Below are positions 58,180-64,000 of a stretch of 64,000 nucleotides of DNA, in pieces (position 1 is the first letter of the stretch; every line of letters begins with the position of its first letter). Under the pieces are notes generated by a model. It did no database searches. It had not been told where the DNA came from and saw only the letters and a program-made list of their open reading frames with translations. Location of the stretch: the NCBI GenBank assembly GCA_014800795.1, contig JAAVFL010000008.1, positions 143,542-207,541 on the forward strand. Reading direction: 5' to 3'. The translations under genes and the position numbers were made by a program. The stretch comes from Bacteroidales bacterium (GTDB lineage: Bacteria; Bacteroidota; Bacteroidia; Bacteroidales; Muribaculaceae).

Positions 58180-60546
58180 TTATGCTTGTTGCGGATAGAA
58201 GCAATCCCAGTTTAACGGGTCTGTAGTATTCTCAATAGGACGCGGAGAATACAGCCAATTTGAGCCGGCTTGAATAACCACTCCACCGGCAAGGGGCTGT
58301 TCGGGAGTGGAGTGTACTATGATATATTCCAGAAGGGCATTATGTTTATCCGCTGCAAACATATCGCTTCCGGCACTCTTTGTATCGAAAAGATAAATAT
58401 GTCCGTTCTTCATTCGGATAACGAAGTCAACGTAGAACAATGCTTTTTCACCTCCCTCTCCTTTGTGGTACTCAATGGCATAATTTGCTTTACCATTATC
58501 GCCGTTCTTATACCACCAATCAATATACTGTGAATTGGCTTCAAGGAATTTTACAAATTCCTTTTCAGTATTAGAAGCGGAGTTTAGTTGGATGAACGGT
58601 AAGAGCGCATGATTTTCAGCCAGAGCGACTTGGTTGGTATCAGCATCATAAACGCGCTGTTCCGGCACTTCCCAATCGTGTTCTTTATAAACACGTGTAG
58701 CGGCTGCCTTTGCGGCTGCAACCTGACGCTTGCGAGCATATTTTTCGAGTGCAGTTTCAAGCAGACGGTCAAATTTAGGGCGGTTCTCGTGATATAGCAC
58801 CACTTTCTTTGCATCGGTTTCGTATATACCGAAGAAGTCTGCGATTAACTCCGTAAGGAAACTCGCAATTTTATCTGTTCGACCTTTGCGTTCAAACTGT
58901 CCTCCTTTGGCATCAATATAGGCAAGGAAAACGCCATCAATTTCGCCGGTTGTTCGGGCGAATTTCGCGCGTTCCACTGTCAAGGTCTGCACTTCATTTT
59001 GGAAGTGAACATCCTTAGGAATTTCAATGTTAATAGTCTTTACATCAAGACGTATGGAGTTCTGAACGCGGCGACGATTTTCATTTATGGTTAAATCGTC
59101 AGTTTCGGGGAGCGGTTGGTAATCCTCTTCATCTCCGCGCATAGCGGCAAGTTCGGCAATAGAGAACAGACCGGCTCCCCGTTCGAGCTTCCAAAACTCG
59201 GTTGCTGTGTCGTAAAGTATTTTGCGGAAATCGGGGCCGAGGTAGTTACGTTCAATGTTCGGTCGCTCGGAATATACCGATTTCAACGAAACATTACAAA
59301 GATTAGCGCGACGATGCGCGGTAAGCGTATTATTCAAGATGTAACCGGCATCAGCTGTTACAATGTCAATCTTCTCTTTGGCAATGTCGGTATAGACGTA
59401 GCCGACGTTAAGTAATTCATTCGGATAATGCTTTTGCTCCGGCATACGAAGTATTCGTCCGACGGTCTGAATAGTGAACTGGTCACTTTGCAGCTTACGG
59501 AATATAAGCAATACTGCGGCTCGCGGACAGTCCCAGCCGAGGGCGATAGCCTCTTTGAAAAGTAGCACCTGTGCGAGATTGTCAGGGCGTTCAAGTCCTG
59601 CGAGATTTTCTTTCTCGTTTGAGAGCCAAATGGCGAGTTTACCGTTTTCCACGGTAATGTCGCACATATATTTAAGGTACGTCTTGACCTGCTCGGCAAC
59701 TTTTTCATCTTCCGAAGTCATTGACTCCTTTTTATCGTTGGGGAGTTGAATCAGAAGCAGAGGATTTATGTCAACACCTGCGGCTTTATAAGCCTCGGCG
59801 ATTTGGTTGCGTTTTTCGAGAGCGATTTTTATAAGACGCTCGTTAAGAGCTGTTTCGTTTTCGTTGCTACTGACTTCAATTTCAGGGTTAAGCACCACTT
59901 CTTTCTTAATCATCTCAGCTGCTATTACGTCCTGACGGTCAACCTTGTAAAGTGCATCAGGATGCACGGTTTTGGGAGTAGCCGAGATGCGAAGTTCAAC
60001 TGCGGGATTGATTCTTTCAAGCACCGCCTTTGTCTTGTCGGCAGTGTTTGACCAGAACATGTGTTCCTCGTCGATCACTGCGACTATGGGTAAGCCCAGT
60101 TCTTCTTGTGTCCGTCGAGTTATCTCATATAACGATGCGCTGCTCTCACTGTCGCGCACCATTATATTCTTTTCCTTGTTGACACTCTCCCAGTTGACGA
60201 ACAATATCTCGCCCGGCTGAATGCCCTCGCTTTGGTCAAGTTCACCGAACATAAGCGGAGTGAGCTTGCGGGTTTCACCGAAAGCACCTTTTAGACTCAT
60301 ATAGCTTTGCTGGTGAAGTTTACGCGGAGCAAACCAAATAAACGCACATTCCTTATAGCGACTGTCGCCACGCGTACGCAACTCGTCAACAATGTTGGCA
60401 AGTGTCTGACAAGCCATTACAGTTTTGCCCGCGCCTGTTGGAGCCTCGAATACAATCTTGCGTCGATTCCCACCAATATTGAGTTGCTTAATCGTTTCAT
60501 CTGTAAGTCGCGCAACTGCTTCCTGTTGGTATTTCAAGGTTTTCAT
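58180..60546 (-). CDS. Type III restriction enzyme, Res (helicase/nuclease) subunit
   Basis: 788 residues, shorter than the ~970-1000 of EcoP1I/EcoP15I Res. Walker A APTGAGKT is at 35-42, the DExH box DEEH at 159-162, and motif VI TVGRILRMPEQKHYP closes the helicase part. The C-terminal nuclease reads FYVDFVIRMKNGHIYLFDTK, with D707, D721 and K723 forming a PD-(D/E)xK centre in which the second acid is Asp. It starts with a four-base ATGA overlap with mod and needs Mod for site recognition. Confidence 0.92.
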   Translation of the reverse strand: MKTLKYQQEAVARLTDETIKQLNIGGNRRKIVFEAPTGAGKTVMACQTLANIVDELRTRGDSRYKECAFIWFAPRKLHQQSYMSLKGAFGETRKLTPLMFGELDQSEGIQPGEILFVNWESVNKEKNIMVRDSESSASLYEITRRTQEELGLPIVAVIDEEHMFWSNTADKTKAVLERINPAVELRISATPKTVHPDALYKVDRQDVIAAEMIKKEVVLNPEIEVSSNENETALNERLIKIALEKRNQIAEAYKAAGVDINPLLLIQLPNDKKESMTSEDEKVAEQVKTYLKYMCDITVENGKLAIWLSNEKENLAGLERPDNLAQVLLFKEAIALGWDCPRAAVLLIFRKLQSDQFTIQTVGRILRMPEQKHYPNELLNVGYVYTDIAKEKIDIVTADAGYILNNTLTAHRRANLCNVSLKSVYSERPNIERNYLGPDFRKILYDTATEFWKLERGAGLFSIAELAAMRGDEEDYQPLPETDDLTINENRRRVQNSIRLDVKTINIEIPKDVHFQNEVQTLTVERAKFARTTGEIDGVFLAYIDAKGGQFERKGRTDKIASFLTELIADFFGIYETDAKKVVLYHENRPKFDRLLETALEKYARKRQVAAAKAAATRVYKEHDWEVPEQRVYDADTNQVALAENHALLPFIQLNSASNTEKEFVKFLEANSQYIDWWYKNGDNGKANYAIEYHKGEGGEKALFYVDFVIRMKNGHIYLFDTKSAGSDMFAADKHNALLEYIIVHSTPEQPLAGGVVIQAGSNWLYSPRPIENTTDPLNWDCFYPQQA

Positions 60547-62339
60547 TCTGCGCCTCCTTCCTGATTAAAAAGTCCGCCAATTTCTTCATCATCAATACTA
60601 AGTGTATCTTCTTCCTCCGGCAACGTGATTAGTTTCCGTCTGCGCTTAGGGAGAATTAGTTTATAAGTGTTGTAGATAGCCTGCGGCACTGCACAGAGTT
60701 CCACTTTATCATTGACCGATTCAAAACTTGCCTCCCAAGGGTCTTCACTTGGAGAGAATACATAGACCTTAATTTTTGAGTCGGTTTCTGCTGAGGCAAC
60801 GTTTAGCTCGCTGCCGGTATCGACGGCTATCATCTTTACGATTTCATCAACATATCGCTCGTCGTAGATTACGAGCATTTTCTTGTCGCCATGCTCAAAG
60901 TAGCGATAGATGTTTTTGAAGGTCGGCAAACCTGCAAAAGTTTTCTGCTCGGTATAAAGGTTTTCCTTGATGCAGAGCATATCGGTAGAGAGGCTTACGA
61001 GGCGACGCATATTTTTGGTAGAGCGACTGCGCCCGACAAAATCGGTACGATAATAGCGAAGATTATTATTGTGCAATCCCTCCACATGCTCGCCGTTGGG
61101 TTTCGTATAGCCTTCGATAACTCTTTTGTTACGCTCGTATGTTACTTTTTGGCATATCCCATTTTCATTGTTGGTACAGAGTATACACTGACGCTTGCCA
61201 CCGTCCTCCGCATTTAACTGCATAACAGCATGTAATGTCGAGCCTGATCCTGCAAAAAAATCCAAAATATATGAATCCTTGAGTGAGCCCAGAGTAAGGA
61301 TGAATTTTAGCAATCCAACAGGTTTTGGATTGCTAAAAACATCTTGCCCATTCATTATTTCTTTGAGCATTGCGGCTCCTTCTTGGTTTGACTCCAGTTC
61401 AGCCCACCAACTATTTGCGATTACGCCTTTATCTTCTTTATCAGAAAGAAATAGTTTATATCTTGGTTTACCAGCTCCCCCACGAGGAAAAACAAGTCTA
61501 TCATCATTTAGGAGAGCATAATAGGTTTCTTCCTTAAATCGCCATTCCTCTGTAATAACTCGTCCCGTAGGAGTCGTAACAGTGTATTTACTGCCGCCTT
61601 TATTAGTACAAGGCATCGTCTTATAAGGTCCGCGTGGGTCATTGTCAGGATTCTTATAGTCTGACAAATCAATATTAGCTTCAATTTTATTGAGCTCAAA
61701 ATCGGGAGATTTACGGTAGATTAGAACGTACTCATGTATAGTCGAGATATTCTTGCTTAAATTAGCTTGTGATTTACGTCTTCTCCGGACTGGGGCTGCA
61801 ATAAAATTATTGGATGAGAATATTTCATCACATAGAATTCGGAGATTGGCAAATTCATTATCATCTATCGAAATGAACAAGAATCCACGCTCTGATAAAA
61901 GCTGTTTGGCTATACGAAGACGTTTTGACATAAATGATAGCCATTTGGAGTGTCTAAAATCATCTTCCGAATCTACATATGTGTCATTATACGTAAAATC
62001 CTTGTTCCCCGTGTTATACGGAGGATCAATGTAGATTACGTCTATTTTGCCTGCATGGGTGTACGCGAGGGTGGCAAGTGCTTCAAGGTTGTCCCCCTCG
62101 ATTAGAATATGATTAGGTGCATCGGGTCCGGCATTAGTCAATGCACGTTCTTTGTCCTCGATTAGAACAGGAAGTTCATCGCACAAACGCTCTTCCACAT
62201 CTTCGGGCTTATCTTCCCACACAAGTCCGTAGGTCTTGGTTTCGCGGAGCAATCCGAGAAGTGCCGAGCGTTCATCGTCGGCCAACCCCTCTAATGTATT
62301 GATGCGGTCAATTAATTTATGTCGGTCAGTCGCTTTCAT
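60543..62339 (-). CDS. Type III DNA (adenine-N6) methyltransferase, Mod subunit
   Basis: 598 residues from the ATG at 62339; the frame is open for 92 further codons upstream to 62615, but that part does not look like Mod. Motif IV DPPY is at 105-108 (VIYIDPPYNTGNKDF), and motif I follows at 362-368 (DFFAGSGSTLHAV), the beta-class order. The target recognition domain lies between them. Its DNA (about 61250-61990) looks clearly more AT-rich than the flanks, which suggests exchange of this domain between strains. Mod sets the specificity of both methylation and cleavage. Confidence 0.92.
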   Translation of the reverse strand: MKATDRHKLIDRINTLEGLADDERSALLGLLRETKTYGLVWEDKPEDVEERLCDELPVLIEDKERALTNAGPDAPNHILIEGDNLEALATLAYTHAGKIDVIYIDPPYNTGNKDFTYNDTYVDSEDDFRHSKWLSFMSKRLRIAKQLLSERGFLFISIDDNEFANLRILCDEIFSSNNFIAAPVRRRRKSQANLSKNISTIHEYVLIYRKSPDFELNKIEANIDLSDYKNPDNDPRGPYKTMPCTNKGGSKYTVTTPTGRVITEEWRFKEETYYALLNDDRLVFPRGGAGKPRYKLFLSDKEDKGVIANSWWAELESNQEGAAMLKEIMNGQDVFSNPKPVGLLKFILTLGSLKDSYILDFFAGSGSTLHAVMQLNAEDGGKRQCILCTNNENGICQKVTYERNKRVIEGYTKPNGEHVEGLHNNNLRYYRTDFVGRSRSTKNMRRLVSLSTDMLCIKENLYTEQKTFAGLPTFKNIYRYFEHGDKKMLVIYDERYVDEIVKMIAVDTGSELNVASAETDSKIKVYVFSPSEDPWEASFESVNDKVELCAVPQAIYNTYKLILPKRRRKLITLPEEEDTLSIDDEEIGGLFNQEGGAE

Positions 62340-62698
62340 GGCAGCATCATGAAAATAGATGTCGCCAATACCCCACTGCGACAGGGTTAATAAAAAAGGG
62401 TGGGTATCTGTACCGTTGCTACCTTTCCCATAGGCGACGACCAAGAAGCCTGACAGTAAGATTACAACGCAGAACCCACGCCTATGCAAATACCCCAAAC
62501 CCACTCCATGCCGATAATGGCATAGAATGAGCCCGGATAGGTAAATACATACCCGTGGGCGTCCACTTTGCATTATTCTTGACTGTCTAAAAAATTGGTC
62601 GTCTTTATGGGACAAGAATAAAGCGCGAGTAAACGCCTTTTATTTTAACCTCCCGCCTCGCTTCCGCTCTCGGAAGACGCATGGCGTGAGTCTATATG
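62340..62698 (-). promoter_or_regulatory. Long leader upstream of mod, open in frame
   Basis: About 350 bases separate the likely transcription start near 62690 from the mod ATG. The frame is open from 62615 to mod, giving a Cys/Tyr/Gly-rich, partly hydrophobic reading (ILCHYRHGVGLGYLHRRGF) that resembles no methyltransferase. A small stem (ATGCC with GGCAT, near 62500) is present. It may be a structured regulatory leader or an N-terminal extension; I favour a leader. Confidence 0.4.
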
Positions 62699-62706
62699 CA
62701 AATTTA
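62699..62706 (-). promoter_or_regulatory. Probable -7 box of the type III restriction-modification operon
   Basis: TAAATTTG on the minus strand matches TAnnTTTG. No -33 TTTG at the usual spacing. The 72 bases between this box and the SPOR gene stop show nothing else. Confidence 0.45.
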
Positions 62707-62778
62707 GTGAAATTTTCCGAATTGAAAATTAATAACGCAGATACTATCCATCTGCCAATTTCTTTTGTGGGTGTCGAA

Positions 62779-63267
62779 TTATCTTCGCAAGATAAACGGG
62801 CAGAGAGCCTTCATCTGGAGCGGGGGATCATTCTCAATCCGGCGTAAGGCACTCACCGCGCTATCAAGCGATGCCGTAGTCATCGCACCGACATAATACA
62901 CCTCGTCGCGGGGATCCTGAAGCAACACCGGTTCATTCCATCCTCCGGTCTCCAGGCGCTTCATCACCGACCGCGAATTGAAAAGCTGCTTGAAAGAAGC
63001 CACAACCACCGTATACGGCTTTGCATCCGCACCTTCTATTCTCTTGACATAAATTCCCTTCAAAGGAATACTATCCCCATTATAAACAGTTCCTGCAATA
63101 GCCGCCTCCCGTTTAAGCCCTTCGGCAGCCTCCGCCGTCAGACCTGCGTCACGCTTCTCACGCGCAATCTCATATGCAGCAGCGTAGTTAGCCTCAGTAG
63201 TCTTGCAACCGGTGAATACACATCCGGCTGCTAAAGCGCAACTTATCGCTATTATCAGTTTTCTCAT
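62779..63267 (-). CDS. SPOR-domain lipoprotein
   Basis: 162 residues from the ATG at 63267; an in-frame start six codons earlier is less likely. The signal peptide ends at the lipobox VFTGC. Residues 28-80 are helical and charged. The C-terminal part (YTVVVASFKQLFNSRSVMKR, then YYVGAMTTASLDSAVSALRR) has the beta-alpha-beta layout of SPOR domains, which bind denuded peptidoglycan at division sites. It follows the phosphoesterase gene by 20 bases. Confidence 0.8.
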   Translation of the reverse strand: MRKLIIAISCALAAGCVFTGCKTTEANYAAAYEIAREKRDAGLTAEAAEGLKREAAIAGTVYNGDSIPLKGIYVKRIEGADAKPYTVVVASFKQLFNSRSVMKRLETGGWNEPVLLQDPRDEVYYVGAMTTASLDSAVSALRRIENDPPLQMKALCPFILRR

Positions 63268-63287
63268 ATCATTGTATTTTTTCAAGT

Positions 63288-63803
63288 TTATACTTCCGGA
63301 AGCCGCGATGCAGCCCCAAGTTCTATAACTTCGAGATCCCTCATCACGTCTCCGTCGATCGTAAGCTTAACGAGAGTTCTATGTTTATGCCAACCGTGTA
63401 CACCGGCCGCCCCGGGATTGATATGCAGCAGATCAAGTTCACTGTCATACATCACCTTAAGAATATGACTGTGGCCACACACATAAAGCTTGATCCCCTC
63501 CCTCCGCAGCAATTCTTTCATACCACGGCTATATCTGCCCGGATACCCTCCGATATGGGTAAGCAAAACCTTGATCCCTTCGACTGTGAAAATCAACAGT
63601 TCCGGACACCGTCTCGCCACCACCCCGTGATCTATATTCCCCTTCACCGCCCTTACAACCGGACACACCCCCTCAAGCCTATCTATCACATCTATATATC
63701 CAACATCACCTGCATGCCATATCTCGTCGCAATCCTTGAAATGCGCCGCGAACCGGTCGTCCCAGCATGAGTGTGTATCTGAAAGTATTCCGATACGTTT
63801 CAT
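63288..63803 (-). CDS. YfcE/MJ0936-family metallophosphoesterase
   Basis: 171 residues. All five metal-site blocks are present: ILSDTHS, HAGDVG, VKGNIDHG, LLTHIGGYPG and VCGHSHILK, followed by NPGAAG. These enzymes hydrolyse phosphodiesters with two metal ions; the natural substrate is usually unknown. It lies just before the SPOR lipoprotein gene on the same strand and 32 bases after the partial gene at the window end. Confidence 0.92.
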   Translation of the reverse strand: MKRIGILSDTHSCWDDRFAAHFKDCDEIWHAGDVGYIDVIDRLEGVCPVVRAVKGNIDHGVVARRCPELLIFTVEGIKVLLTHIGGYPGRYSRGMKELLRREGIKLYVCGHSHILKVMYDSELDLLHINPGAAGVHGWHKHRTLVKLTIDGDVMRDLEVIELGAASRLPEV

Positions 63804-63835
63804 AACCTCAATAAACCATTGAAATTATCATATAA

Positions 63836-64000
63836 TCAATCTTTTAACTTCAGGAACCTTACATAATCGGCCAGCACGGTATTAGCTGTCGGATCCACAT
63901 ACACCGGTGTCGGCTGATAGTAGCGCAGTTCTATCACATGCCTTCCGGGAGTGAGATTAACCACCAGCGGATTTGTATAAGCTGTCTGGTTCTGCCATTC
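63836..64000 (-). CDS. C-terminal end of an unidentified protein (5' part outside the window)
   Basis: 54 codons and a TGA stop are visible on the minus strand, in frame to the window edge. The translation begins EWQNQTAYTNPLVVNLTPGR and ends VRFLKLKD. The alternating pattern NLTPGRHVIELRYYQP suggests the last strands of a beta-sandwich domain, as in carbohydrate-binding or Ig-like modules. The family cannot be named from this fragment. Confidence 0.65.
   Translation of the reverse strand, partial: EWQNQTAYTNPLVVNLTPGRHVIELRYYQPTPVYVDPTANTVLADYVRFLKLKD

Noticed and set aside
62340-62615. 92 extra codons at the start of Mod
   Set aside because: The ATG at 62339 begins a typical Mod N-terminus (KATDRHKLIDRINTLEGL). 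The upstream residues do not look like a methyltransferase; treated as a leader, with the alternative noted.

Overview
The window reads as a chromosomal segment of a Bacteroidales bacterium, most like the Muribaculaceae/Bacteroides group. Direct clues: Bacteroidetes -7 boxes (TAnnTTTG) before several genes, Shine-Dalgarno sequences rarely evident, a fused NuoCD and an 11-subunit complex I without NuoEFG, a short AtpC, an AtpB with a long exported N-terminal region, and Bacteroidetes-type families (DUF6089-, DUF6242- and DUF4293-like, GHL10-like, head-GIN DUF2807-like, Pif1/HTH_40 helicase). The genus assignment is inference; no 16S gene is present.

Layout. 1-1490: 3' part of a uvrA-family gene, ending at a 48-bp perfect palindrome shared with the convergent nuo cluster. 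1574-19576 (minus): complete nuoABCDHIJKLMN, interrupted between nuoH and nuoI by a complete F1Fo ATP synthase set (atpDCBEFHAG). Proton-pumping dehydrogenase and ATP synthase are thus in one 18-kb gene train, with a probable internal promoter before nuoI. 19802-27296 (minus): a Rossmann-like orphan and the envelope-biogenesis cluster (two OmpH/Skp chaperones, BamA, UppS, DUF6089-like barrel, DUF6242-like lipoprotein). 27529-35987 (minus): ribD, a GHL10-like glycosidase and a 1901-residue thioester-less alpha-2-macroglobulin. 36176-37787 (minus): ECF sigma factor, small membrane protein and Spy-like protein, divergent from a TonB-dependent receptor and lipoprotein (37947-41227, plus). 41329-46902: EamA transporter, DUF4293-like protein, TPR protein, and a metal ABC pair (ATPase and binding lipoprotein) without a permease. 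47369-57756: Lrp regulator, IS1096-passenger-like protein, Pif1/HTH helicase, DUF2807-like beta-helix protein, RNase P RNA, SpoU methyltransferase, RadA and an M16 protease. 58180-62339: type III restriction-modification system. 62779-64000: SPOR lipoprotein, YfcE-like phosphoesterase and the 3' end of a further gene.

The main unexpected structures are the ATP synthase operon nested in the complex I operon and a MITE-like hairpin element of about 180-220 bp (two full copies, one half copy, one terminal fragment). One full copy lies where the permease of the metal ABC transporter might be expected, and another lies next to the restriction-modification system. No tRNA, rRNA, CRISPR array, integrase or transposase gene was seen.
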